Below are positions 25,909-34,102 of a DNA stretch of 64,000 nt, one piece after another. Where the stretch lies: positions 248,001-312,000 of the forward strand of contig JAPTYK010000002.1 of the NCBI GenBank assembly GCA_026913215.1, given 5' to 3'. A program made the position numbers and the translations under genes. This DNA is from Streptomyces diastatochromogenes. GTDB taxonomy: Bacteria > Actinomycetota > Actinomycetes > Streptomycetales > Streptomycetaceae. The notes beneath the pieces are model-generated. The model was given only the letters and a program-made list of their open reading frames with translations. It had not been told where the DNA came from and searched no databases. Every line of letters starts with the position of its first letter. Positions within the stretch are counted from its first letter, which is position 1.

Positions 25909-26694
25909 TTACGCGGCCGCCCGCAGAATTGACGGGCTGCTGACGGCCATGGGGCCGGTGGTGTGGTGGACGTATTCGCGGACGAGACGGAAGCCGGCGG
26001 TCCAGGCCAGGAGGCGGCTGGCGCGATGGGCGCGGGAACAGCTCCAGGTGGCGGTTCTGCCGCGGGCGGTGATGTCGTCGGTCAGGCCCCGGACGCAGGC
26101 GAGGGCGAGGTGCTGTCGCCGCTCGGAGGGGTCCGTGGAGCAGGCCACGTCCTCGTACCGGCTGCCGGTGAAGCGCGTGCAGGCCAGTGCGAGCAGACGG
26201 TCCTTGCGGAAGGCGGCCCAGCCCTGGCCGGAGGCGGCGAGGCCCGCGGGGCCGCCCCACGTGGCGTGGATCCAGCCCATGGACGGGTCGACCGCGGCGA
26301 GCGCCGGACCGTCTTCGGGACGGAGCCGCCGTACCGTCACTCCTCGCGGTACGCGTGGCGGAGTCCCGGATGCCTGGTGCACGTAGAGCATGCGGTCCCA
26401 GGGGTGCAGGCGGTCGAACGCGGTGCCGAGGATCGGCAGGAAGCGGTCGGCGGCTTCGACGCAGTGACCGGCGAGCGGGGCGAGGGCGGCCGGGGCGAGG
26501 ACGGTGGGATCGCCGGCCAGGAGCGCGTGGCCGCCGCAGGTGACGGCGATGACGCGGGGATGTTCCGCGTGGTCGGTCCACCAGGCGCCGTGGCCGGTGG
26601 CGAGGACGTGCTCGGCGAGGGCTGCGGTGCCCGGTCCGCCGACGGGGAACACGCGGGCGCAGGCCGGTGGCTGGTGGGCGGGGTGAGGGATCAC
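25909..26694 (-). CDS. GNAT-family N-acetyltransferase-like protein
   Basis: The 261-residue protein has a GNAT region in its second half: GVTVRRLRPEDGPALAAVDP, CSTDPSERRQHLALACVRGL (acetyl-CoA-binding segment, though without a clean R/QxxGxG/A) and NRHLELF-type strands replaced by TATWSCSRAHRASRLLAWTA. The N-terminal half (residues 1-110) is of the type found in actinobacterial two-part GNATs. GTG at 26694 follows GGAGG. No substrate can be assigned. Confidence 0.65.
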   Translation of the reverse strand: MIPHPAHQPPACARVFPVGGPGTAALAEHVLATGHGAWWTDHAEHPRVIAVTCGGHALLAGDPTVLAPAALAPLAGHCVEAADRFLPILGTAFDRLHPWDRMLYVHQASGTPPRVPRGVTVRRLRPEDGPALAAVDPSMGWIHATWGGPAGLAASGQGWAAFRKDRLLALACTRFTGSRYEDVACSTDPSERRQHLALACVRGLTDDITARGRTATWSCSRAHRASRLLAWTAGFRLVREYVHHTTGPMAVSSPSILRAAA

Positions 26695-26717
26695 GGGAGG
26701 ACCTCCGGTACGGGCAG

Positions 26718-26747
26718 GGGGCGGCCCGCCAGATGGCGGGCCGCCCC
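26718..26747 (-). terminator. Hairpin terminator after the bL37 gene
   Basis: GGGCGGCCCGCC and GGCGGGCCGCCC pair perfectly around AGAT. It lies 9 bases beyond the bL37 stop on the minus strand and before the GNAT start. Confidence 0.7.
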
Positions 26748-26755
26748 GGTCGGGT

Positions 26756-26833
26756 TCAGCGGGCGCCGGCTCTGCGGCCGTGGTTGGCCTTCTTCCTGCG
26801 GCGGTCCTTCTTCTTGCGGGCGCGCTTCGACAT
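26756..26833 (-). CDS. Ribosomal protein bL37-like small basic protein
   Basis: This 25-residue frame starts MSKRARKKKDRRRKKANHGR. The K/R-rich start and the ANHG-R segment match the actinobacterial 50S protein bL37, described as a mini-protein of about 24 residues in mycobacterial ribosomes. AAGGAG lies nine bases before the ATG and a strong hairpin follows. It sits 14 bases after an SDR gene and is probably co-transcribed with it. Whether it is the only copy in the genome cannot be told from here. Confidence 0.75.
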   Translation of the reverse strand: MSKRARKKKDRRRKKANHGRRAGAR

Positions 26834-26847
26834 GGCGGGTCGCTCCT

Positions 26848-27654
26848 TCAGGCGGTGTGGCCGACGAGGACGTCGGCGAGCTTGGTGAGGCGCTTGACGG
26901 TGCGCTCCTCGGTGGCGGCGGGTGCGGGGGCGACGCGGTGTTCGCGGTCGTAGTAGGCGCCGTTGACGATCTCGACGGCCGGGTCGCAGAGCCGTACGAC
27001 ATGGGCGGCGCCCTCGGCCGGAGACACTCCCTCGTGCGCGTACAGCGGGAGGAGGCTGGTGGTGCAGATGCCGGGGTGGACGGAGACGGCGGTGACGCGC
27101 GGGTCCGCGGCGAACACGGTCAGGGCCAGCTGCGACTGGGCGTAGGCGGCGAGCCGGGAGTAGCGACGGGCCCGGTTGGGGTCGGACCACTGGATGGAAC
27201 CGGTGCGGTGCAGGGAGGAGGACACGTTCACGACGCGGCCGCCCGGCGCGGAGGTCAGGGCCGGCTCCAGGAGGTTGGTCAGGAGGTAGTGCGCCAGGAA
27301 GTTGACCTGGAAGGCGATCTCGTTGCCGTCGACGGTGACGGTGTGCCGCTCGGGCGCCGCCATGCCCGCGTTGTTGACCAGGACGTCCAGGTGCGGGTGC
27401 TCGGCGCGGACCCGGGCGGCGAACTGCTCGACCTCCTCCAGGCGGGAGAAGTCGGCGCCGAAGGGGCACAGTCGCCCGGCGGACACGTCGGAGAGCGTGA
27501 CGAGCCGGTCGACAGCGGCATGGGCCTCCTCGGTGGTCCGGCCGTGCAGGAGCACGGTCGCGCCGCGCTCGGCCAGCTGCCGCGCGGTCTGGTGGCCGAT
27601 TCCGGAGGTGGCACCGGTGACGAGGACGGTGAGTCCGGACAGGGAAGAAGACAT
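26848..27654 (-). CDS. Short-chain dehydrogenase/reductase with altered catalytic motif
   Basis: The 268-residue Rossmann protein has the NAD(P) site TGATSGIGHQTARQLA near residue 14, the NNAG motif (VLVNNAGMAA) near 91 and the catalytic Ser region VVNVSSSLHRTG near 140. The active-site Tyr is in YAQSQLAL near 169, but the position of the catalytic Lys (Y-x-x-x-K) holds Gln, so ordinary SDR catalysis may be impaired or shifted. The start codon is 3' of GTCCAGGGATGG. The gene precedes bL37. Confidence 0.8.
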   Translation of the reverse strand: MSSSLSGLTVLVTGATSGIGHQTARQLAERGATVLLHGRTTEEAHAAVDRLVTLSDVSAGRLCPFGADFSRLEEVEQFAARVRAEHPHLDVLVNNAGMAAPERHTVTVDGNEIAFQVNFLAHYLLTNLLEPALTSAPGGRVVNVSSSLHRTGSIQWSDPNRARRYSRLAAYAQSQLALTVFAADPRVTAVSVHPGICTTSLLPLYAHEGVSPAEGAAHVVRLCDPAVEIVNGAYYDREHRVAPAPAATEERTVKRLTKLADVLVGHTA

Positions 27655-27691
27655 GGTTCGTCCAGGGATGGTCGATGGGGTACGAGAAGAG

Positions 27692-27726
27692 GGGCGCCGT
27701 GACCGGTTACGGCGGTCACGGCGCCC
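27692..27726 (-). terminator. Hairpin between the orphan kdpB and the SDR gene
   Basis: GGGCGCCGTGACC and GGTCACGGCGCCC form a perfect 13-bp stem with a 9-base loop. It lies downstream of the kdpB paralogue and 38 bases before the SDR start on the minus strand, so it can end kdpB transcription. Confidence 0.65.
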
Positions 27727-27918
27727 TGTGACGTGGCGCGGGCGGGCGTCAGCGCGGGGCGGACGCGCCCGGCCGGCAGCGGGGCGTGCGACTCGGCGAT
27801 GCCTGATGAGGCGGCCGGTCGAGGAGGAGCCACGCGCTGTTCACGCTTCTCATCCAATCCCTCGCCACATCCCGGGGCAAGGCCGAAGGGCTTTCCCTGA
27901 TGCCGTTCTGACGGAGGT

Positions 27919-30060
27919 TCACCCGAGCCCCGGAATCATCGAGACGAGCAGGTCGATGACCTTGATGCCGACGAACGGCAGGACCAGCCCGCCCAGCCCG
28001 TACAGCAGCAGATTGCGGCGCAGCAGGTCGTGCGCCGACGCCGGCGTGTAGCGGACGCCGCGCAGCGCGAGCGGAATGAGCGCCACGATGATCAGGGCGT
28101 TGAAGATGATGGCGGAGGTGATCGCCGAGGTGGGGCTGTGCAGCCCCATGATGTTGAGCGCTCCGAGGCCCGGGTAGGCGCCGGTGAACATCGCGGGGAT
28201 GATGGCGAAGTACTTCGCCACGTCGTTGGTGATCGAGAAGGTGGTCAAAGCCCCTCGGGTGATGAGGAGCTGCTTGCCGATCTGGACGATCTCGATGAGC
28301 TTGGTGGGGTTGGAGTCGAGGTCGACCATGTTGCCGGCCTCCTTCGCGGCGGACGTGCCCGTGTTCATCGCGACGCCGACGTCGGCCTGGGCGAGGGCGG
28401 GGGCGTCGTTGGTGCCGTCGCCCGTCATGGCCACGAGCTTGCCGCCTTCCTGCTCCCGCTTGATGAGGGCGAGCTTGTCCTCGGGGGTGGCCTCGGCGAG
28501 GAAGTCGTCGACCCCGGCCTCGTGGGCGATGGCGCGTGCGGTCAGCGGGTTGTCGCCGGTGATCATGACCGTACGGATGCCCATGTGCCGCAGCTCGGCG
28601 AACCGTTCCCTGATGCCGTCCTTGACGACGTCCTTGAGGTGGACGATGCCGAGGACGCGCGGGCCGTCCCAGTCGTGGACGGCCACCAGGAGGGGAGTGC
28701 CGCCGGCCCCCGCGATCCGGTCGCTCCATGCCTGCGCCTCGGCGGGCACCCGGCCGCCGTACATCTCCACCCAGGCGATGACCTGCGCCGTCGCCCCCTT
28801 GCGGATGTGGCAGGCGGAGCCGTTGTCCCAGCGCAGGTCGATGCCGCTCATCCGGGTCTGGGCGCTGAACCCGACGAACCGGGCGTTCGCGAGCTCGCCC
28901 TCGGCCGGGGCACGCAGCCCGTACCGCTCCTTCGCCAGGACCACCACCGAGCGGCCTTCGGGGGTCTCGTCGGCGAGCGAGGACAGCTGCGCGGCGTTCG
29001 CGAGCACGGCCTCCTCGATGCCCGGCAGCGGGACGAAGTCCGCGGCCTCACGGTTTCCCAGGGTGATGGTCCCGGTCTTGTCGAGGAGGAGGGTGTTGAT
29101 GTCCCCCGCCGCCTCGACCGCCCGTCCCGACATGGCGAGCACGTTGCGCTGCACGAGCCGGTCCATGCCGGCGATGCCGATCGCCGAGAGCAGCGCGCCG
29201 ATCGTGGTGGGGATCAGGGTCACGAGGAGGGCGACGAGGACGGTGGTGGACGGGGCGGCTCCCGCGTACGAGGCGATCGGCCTCAGCGCCACGACGACCA
29301 GGACGAAGATCGTGGTCAGCGCCGCGAGCAGGATGTTCAGCGCGATCTCGTTCGGTGTCTTCTGCCGTGAGGCGCCCTCGACCAGGGCGATCATCCGGTC
29401 CATGAAGGAGTGGCCGGGGCGGGAGGTGACCCGTACGACGATCCGGTCGGAGAGCACGGTCGTGCCGCCGGTGACGCCGGAGCGGTCGCCGCCCGCCTCC
29501 CGGATCACCGGGGCGGATTCGCCGGTGACGGCGGACTCGTCTACCGCCGCGACCCCGTCGACGACGTCGCCGTCGGCCGGGATCAGCTCGCCCGCCTCGA
29601 CGAGGACGAAGTCGAACAGCCGGAGGTCGGTGGCGGCCACGGCCTCCGTCTCCGCCCGGTCGAGGTTCGTTCCGTAGCGCCAGTGGCGCAGGCGCAGCGC
29701 CACCGTGTCCGTACGGGCCCGGCGCAGCGACTCCGCCTGGGCCCGGCCGCGCCCTTCGGCGACCGCCTCGGCCAGGTTGGCGAAGACGACCGTCAGCCAC
29801 AGCCAGGCGCTGATGACCCAGGTGAAGACGGAAGGGTGCATGACGGCGGAGAGCGTGGTGAGCACCGATCCGACGGCGACGACGAAGAGCACCGGATTGC
29901 GGACCAGGTGCCGCGGATGCAGTTTGCGCAGGGCGTCGGGAAACGAGCTGAGCATCTGGGCGGGGTCGAGCAGCCCGCCCTCCACACCGCGTCTGCGGCG
30001 CGGCGGACGTGTGGAGGGCGGAAGGGAGGGCGCCTGCTGGACCGGAGCGGCGGGAGTCAT
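27919..30060 (-). CDS. kdpB: Orphan second KdpB, K+-transporting P-type ATPase catalytic subunit
   Basis: The 713-residue protein keeps all P-type ATPase landmarks: VTGESAPVIRE (actuator loop), LLLDKTGTITLGNRE with the phosphorylated Asp, RKGATAQV (nucleotide binding) and MTGDGTNDAPALAQADVGVA. It resembles the KdpB at 35764 throughout but has an extra segment near residue 130 (LRHWRYGTNLDRAETEA). No kdpA or kdpC is beside it, so it would have to use subunits from the other operon or be non-functional in transport. ATG 30060 has only a weak ribosome site. The divergent neighbours are kdpF and kdpD copies. Confidence 0.85.
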   Translation of the reverse strand: MTPAAPVQQAPSLPPSTRPPRRRRGVEGGLLDPAQMLSSFPDALRKLHPRHLVRNPVLFVVAVGSVLTTLSAVMHPSVFTWVISAWLWLTVVFANLAEAVAEGRGRAQAESLRRARTDTVALRLRHWRYGTNLDRAETEAVAATDLRLFDFVLVEAGELIPADGDVVDGVAAVDESAVTGESAPVIREAGGDRSGVTGGTTVLSDRIVVRVTSRPGHSFMDRMIALVEGASRQKTPNEIALNILLAALTTIFVLVVVALRPIASYAGAAPSTTVLVALLVTLIPTTIGALLSAIGIAGMDRLVQRNVLAMSGRAVEAAGDINTLLLDKTGTITLGNREAADFVPLPGIEEAVLANAAQLSSLADETPEGRSVVVLAKERYGLRAPAEGELANARFVGFSAQTRMSGIDLRWDNGSACHIRKGATAQVIAWVEMYGGRVPAEAQAWSDRIAGAGGTPLLVAVHDWDGPRVLGIVHLKDVVKDGIRERFAELRHMGIRTVMITGDNPLTARAIAHEAGVDDFLAEATPEDKLALIKREQEGGKLVAMTGDGTNDAPALAQADVGVAMNTGTSAAKEAGNMVDLDSNPTKLIEIVQIGKQLLITRGALTTFSITNDVAKYFAIIPAMFTGAYPGLGALNIMGLHSPTSAITSAIIFNALIIVALIPLALRGVRYTPASAHDLLRRNLLLYGLGGLVLPFVGIKVIDLLVSMIPGLG

Positions 30061-30368
30061 GGGGCGAAGACCTTCATGAAGGAGCCGCCGCCCGGGACGG
30101 CGGGCGACGGCTGGACGGGCGGGACGCGGCGGCGGGGCCGCACGCGTCGGGCGAGCGGGAGGAGACGGGGAGCGACGGGGAGGCCCGGCGTCCCGCCGAT
30201 CCCGGGGATGCGCGGTGATCGGCGGAACGCGGCCGCTGCTCGAGCGCATGCGGATGGGGTGCACGGCATCGAGCGGCCTTCGTCGAGAACGGTCGAGCGA
30301 CTGACGTCCTCGGCGTTGAGCGGCGGTTGACGAATCTAGCCGCCGAATCCGTTCGCACCGACGGCTGT

Positions 30369-30415
30369 TGACGCCATGCTGACGGTCGGGGTGCCCGCCC
30401 TGACGGTTCCTTTGC
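30369..30415 (-). promoter_or_regulatory. Four-unit GTCA-type operator for the orphan kdpB
   Basis: On the minus strand the units are GCAA, GTCA, GTCA and GTCA with 11-21-11 spacing (plus-strand TGAC at 30401, 30380, 30369). TAGATT at 30338-30333, 34 bases beyond the start of the last unit, could be the -10 element. The start codon is about 270 bases further on. Confidence 0.6.
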
Positions 30416-30432
30416 ACCCTGCCCCGCCGTCC

Positions 30433-30479
30433 GTCAAGACGGTGTCAGGACCCATGGGCGGCACGTCAGGGTCGTGTCA
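30433..30479 (+). promoter_or_regulatory. Four-unit GTCA-type operator, first of two before kdpF-kdpD
   Basis: GTCA occurs perfectly at 30433, 30444, 30465 and 30476 (11-21-11). AGAATG at 30511 is a candidate -10, 35 bases after the last unit starts. It points away from the oppositely oriented array at 30369-30415. Confidence 0.65.
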
Positions 30480-30804
30480 ACGGCGATCGATTCCGGCTGT
30501 CGTCCGGCCAAGAATGATCGGCACGGGGGGACGGACGACCGTGAGCCTGGCAGGCGTGTGACCATCGGCGCCGGTACCGGAGACAGTCAGGGGGCGGGGG
30601 CCCCGACTGCAGCCCAACGCCATGCGACGGCCGTCCGGCCAGGGGCCCCGCCCGGTCGTGACCCAGAGGGGGGTCGCGGCCGGGCCGGCCGCGGGCCGGG
30701 GTGTCCCGGGAGTTCTGACACGCACTCCCGGAACGGCACCCCGGCCCGTTCTCGTCTTCTCAGCCTCGTCGTACCGGGCCATGGGCGACGCCCGTACGGA
30801 TCGC

Positions 30805-30851
30805 GTCAAGAGCCTGTCAGCATCGCCGCTCGCGGCGCCAGAGAGCCGTCA
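30805..30851 (+). promoter_or_regulatory. Four-unit GTCA-type operator, second of two before kdpF-kdpD
   Basis: GTCA at 30805 and 30816, GCCA at 30837 and GTCA at 30848 repeat the 11-21-11 spacing. The last unit is 108 bases before the kdpF start. Confidence 0.6.
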
Positions 30852-30955
30852 AAGTGGCTGCGCCGGACCCGGTGGAAGGCGTCTCCTCCGAGAGTGCGCG
30901 CGACACGCGCACAACTCCCGGGAAACGCATGGCAGTCGAAGGGGCAGTCTGGAAC

Positions 30956-31045
30956 ATGAGCGTCGAGAACGTCGTCGGTCTGATCATCGCGGCCGCGCTG
31001 GTCGGCTACCTGGTGGCCGCCTTCATCAAACCCGAGAAGTTTTGA
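30956..31045 (+). CDS. kdpF: KdpF, small K+-ATPase subunit (copy 1)
   Basis: The 29-residue single-span peptide begins MSVENVVGLIIAAALVGYLV and ends IKPEKF, the KdpF pattern. An in-frame ATG at 30929 would add nine residues. It overlaps the kdpD copy that follows, instead of kdpA. In other bacteria KdpF stabilises the KdpABC complex, so its fusion to a sensor gene here is odd. Confidence 0.8.
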   Translation: MSVENVVGLIIAAALVGYLVAAFIKPEKF

Positions 31046-33572
31046 ACGCCCACCACCCCGCCCAGGCGGCCCGTGGCCGCCACGGCCGGCTCAAGGTCTA
31101 CCTCGGGGCCGCCCGGGGAGCGGGCAAGACCTGCCGGATGCTCGACGAGGGCCGCCGCAGGGCAGCGCGGGGCACGGACGTGGTCGCCGGGCTCGTGGAG
31201 TGCCACGGGCGGCCGTACACCGAGACCTTGCTCGAAGGGCTCGAACGGATCCCGTCCCAGGGCCGGGAGCTCGACCTGGACGCGGTGCTGCGCCGCCGCC
31301 CCGAGGTCGTCCTCGTCGACGACCTCGCCCACGCCAACGCCCCCGGCTGCCGCAACGAACGCCGCTGGCAGGACGTGGTCGAACTCCTCGCCACCGGGAT
31401 GGACGTCGTCACCACACTGGACATCCAGCACCTGGAATCGCTCAGCGACGTCGTCGAGCGGATCACGGAAGTCCCCGGCGGCGAGACCGTCCCCGACACG
31501 GTCGTGCGCGGCGCGGACCAGATCGAACTCGTCGACATGGCGCCCGAGGCGCTGCGCCGCCGGATGGCCCACGGCGACATACTCCCGCCCGGTGAGGTCG
31601 ACGCGGCGCTCGCCCGCTACTACCGCATCGGCAACCTCACCGCTCTGCGGGAACTCGCCCTGCTGTGGCTGGCCGACCGCGTGGACGCCGCCTTGCGCGC
31701 CTACCGGTCGGAACACCGCATCGGCGGAGTCTGGGAGACCCGCGAGCGGGTCGTCGTGGCGCTCACCGGCGGGCCCGAGGGGGAGACCCTCATCCGCCGG
31801 GCCGCCCGGATCGCCGCCCGAACCGCCCACGGCGAACTCCTCGCCGTGTACGTGGCGCGCAGCGACGCCCTGACCTCGGGATCCTCACCCGCCGCCCTCG
31901 GCCGCCAGCGCAGGCTCGTCGAAGACCTGGGCGGCAGCTACCACACGGTCGTCGGCGAGGACGTGCCCACGGCCCTCATCGACTTCGCCCGTGCGGAGAA
32001 CGCCACTCAGCTCGTCGTGGGCACCAGCCGACGCGGGCGGCTGGAACGGTTCCTCACCGGGCGTGGCATCGGGGAGACGATCGTGGCGCTCTCCGGTGAC
32101 ATCGACGTCCACGTGGTCACCCACGAGCGGGCCGGGCGGGGCCGCCCGCTGCCCTCCAGGCGGCGTACGCTGCCGACCTCCCGGCTCGTCGCCGGACCCC
32201 TTGCCGGCCTGGTCCTCCCCGCGCTCCTGACCCTGCTGCTCGACCACGCCCGCGGCACGCTCAACCTCACCAGCGAGGCGCTGCTCTTCCTCCTCACCGT
32301 GGTCGGCGTCGCGTGCATCGGCGGTGTGGCCTCCGCTCTCGTCGCCGCGCTCACCGCTTCCCTGCTGCTCAACTACTGGTTCATACCTCCCGTCGGGAAG
32401 TTCAGCTTCCAGGACCCCGACAACGTCCTCGCCCTCGTCGTCTTCGCCGTGGTCGCGGTCGTCGTCGCCGGGGCCGTCGACCGGTCCCTGAGGCTCTCCC
32501 GCAGGGCCGCGCACGCGACCGCCGAGGCCGAGACCCTGTCCTCGCTCGCGGGCTCCATCGTCCGGGGCGAGGAGGCGATCCCCGCCCTGCTCGGCCGGGC
32601 CAAGGAGGCCTTCGGAATGATGTCGGCCGAGCTCATGGACTCGGCCGAACTCACCGCCGCCCGGGAGGCGGTACCGGACGACGGCCTGGACACCACCGGG
32701 GTCGCCGTCGGCGACGACCTGCACCTCGTCCTGCGCGGCCGGCCCCTGTCGTCCTCCGACCGGCGCGTCCTCGCCGCCTTCGCCGCCCACGTCTCCGCCG
32801 CCGCCGAACGAGACCGGCTCGCCGAGGCCGCCGCCGAGGTGGAACCCGTACGGGCCGCCGACCGCATGCGCACCGCGCTCCTCGCCGCCGTCAGCCACGA
32901 CCTGCGCACCCCGCTCGCCAGCGGCTGGGCCGCCGTCGCCTCCCTGCGCAGCCCCGACGTCGACTTCACCGAGGACGAACGGCGGGAACTCCTCGACACC
33001 GCCGACACCTCCATGGCCCGACTGGCCCACCTCATCGACAACCTCCTCGACATGAGCCGCCTCCAGGCCGGGGCCCTCTCCTGTCCCTACGCCCCACTGC
33101 CCTGGAGGAGGTCATTCCCCCAGCCCTCGGCACCCTGCCGCCCGGCTCCCGGCCGCCGACGGTCGGCAGCCTGGAGGACACCCCCGAGGTCCTCACCGAC
33201 CCGCCCCTCCTCGAACGGGTCGTCGCCAACCTGGTCGCCAACGCCACCCGCTTCGCCCCGCCCGAGCACCCCGTCCTGATCACCGCCAGCACCCTGGCCG
33301 GCCGGGTGGAGCTCCGGATCGTCGACCGGGGCCCAGGCCTTCCCGCGGATGCCCATGAACGGGCCTTCGAGCCCTTCCAGCGCCTCGGCGACACAGACAA
33401 CACGACGGGCGTCGGCCTCGGCCTCGCGCTCTCCCGGGGACTGACGGAGGCCATGGGTGGCACCCTCACCCCCGAGGACACCCCGGGCGGCGGCCTGACC
33501 ATGGTCCTCAGCCTGCCCTGCGCACTGCCGGAGACGCGCGACACCGAAGGAGCCACGAAGGCGGCCCGCTGA
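31042..33572 (+). CDS. kdpD: KdpD sensor kinase (copy 1), frameshifted near the C-terminus
   Basis: The order is KdpD N-terminal domain with Walker A GAARGAGKTCRM, USP-like domain (about 245-370), four-span membrane region (LVAGPLAGLVLPALLTLLLD onward), GAF-like region, HisKA with AVSHDLRTPLAS, and HATPase. One frame runs to about 33075. From there MSRLQAG continues in the next frame as LLSLRPTALEEV, NLVANATRFAP, DRGPGLP and GVGLGLALSRG to 33572. A one-base change in 33070-33085 explains this, so the copy is either recently broken or a sequencing error. TTG at 31042 overlaps kdpF. No kdpE lies beside it. Confidence 0.75.
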
Positions 33573-33605
33573 GTGCTCCGCACCGGGCGCTCACGTCGCG
33601 CCGGG

Positions 33606-33803
33606 TCATGCGTCCAGCTGGGTGCGGATGAGCGCGTCGAGACGCCGCCGCGCGGGATCGGACAGGAGCGCGTTCCGGTCCTCGAAGAGCGCCAGCGCCT
33701 GGTCCGGGTGGGTGGCGAACACGAGGGTCCACAGATCGCGTTGCAGGTCCACCCACCGGGGCGGCTGACCGATCCAGGGCGAGGGCGCGTACGGGATGTG
33801 TAA
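33606..33803 (-). pseudogene. Unrecognised protein fragment
   Basis: A minus-strand frame with good codon bias encodes PYAPSPWIGQPPRWVDLQRD then ATHPDQALALFEDRNALLSD and ends RTQLDA. It has no start codon after the upstream TAA, so it appears to be the C-terminal end of a lost gene. I do not recognise the family. Confidence 0.35.
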
Positions 33804-33835
33804 AGACGGCCGCAGTACACGTTAGGAGCACGTCA
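33789..33835 (+). promoter_or_regulatory. Four-unit GTCA-type operator before kdpFABC
   Basis: GTAC (33789), GTAA (33800), GTTA (33821) and GTCA (33832) have the 11-21-11 spacing. It is 92 bases before the 27-residue leader ORF of the operon, the expected position for KdpE. Confidence 0.6.
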
Positions 33836-33923
33836 ACGTCGACGGTGTCGTGGCTGAAATGAGTTTTCCTCTAACAGGTCCGACGGACCGCTCATCTCAT
33901 CCACACACATCCGGGAGCTCACG

Positions 33924-34007
33924 ATGGCCGACGTGGCCTTCGTCGTCACCACGGTCGCGGTCTTCGCGCTGGTGGCCTTCATCGCCAAGGGGGTGGCCAA
34001 GCTGTGA
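33924..34007 (+). CDS. Small single-span membrane peptide at the head of the kdp operon
   Basis: An ATG after GGGAGC opens a 27-residue frame, MADVAFVVTTVAVFALVAFI then AKGVAKL, with one span and a positively charged end. It overlaps the kdpF start in GTGA, so the two are translationally coupled. It resembles KdpF in size and topology but lacks the KPE-F ending. Its role is unknown; a second small subunit of the pump is possible. Confidence 0.6.
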   Translation: MADVAFVVTTVAVFALVAFIAKGVAKL

Positions 34008-34093
34008 CTGCCGAGAACATCGTCGGTCTGCTCGTCGCGGCCGCCCTGCTGGTCTATCTCGTCCTCGCCCTCGTCAAGCCGGAGAGGTTCTGA
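34004..34093 (+). CDS. kdpF: KdpF, small K+-ATPase subunit (copy 2)
   Basis: The 29-residue peptide starts with GTG and reads TAENIVGLLVAAALLVYLVL to VKPERF. It overlaps the preceding 27-residue ORF and is 9 bases before kdpA, which is the canonical order. Confidence 0.85.
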   Translation: MTAENIVGLLVAAALLVYLVLALVKPERF

Positions 34094-34102
34094 GGTCCCC
34101 AG

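Larger units (their letters stand above)
30061..30955. other. Divergent intergenic region of the kdpB and kdpF-kdpD copies
   Basis: Nearly 900 bases carry no convincing gene. The stretch holds three GTCA-type operators, one facing kdpB and two facing kdpF. It also holds a large hairpin at 30692-30748 (CGGGCCGGGGTG with CACCCCGGCCCG, enclosing CCGGGAGT with ACTCCCGG). The hairpin could end or attenuate a long leader transcript that starts near 30515. Confidence 0.6.
33573..33923. other. Intergenic region before the kdpFABC operon
   Basis: The 351 bases separate the kdpD copy from the main kdp operon. They contain the minus-strand protein fragment and the GTCA-type operator at 33789-33835, followed by TCTAAC at 33870, a candidate -10. 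Confidence 0.5.

Noticed and set aside
30057..30269. 70-codon ORF overlapping the orphan kdpB start as a small subunit
   Set aside because: It has no membrane span and is Arg/Pro-rich, so it is not a KdpF-like gene despite the ATGA overlap.
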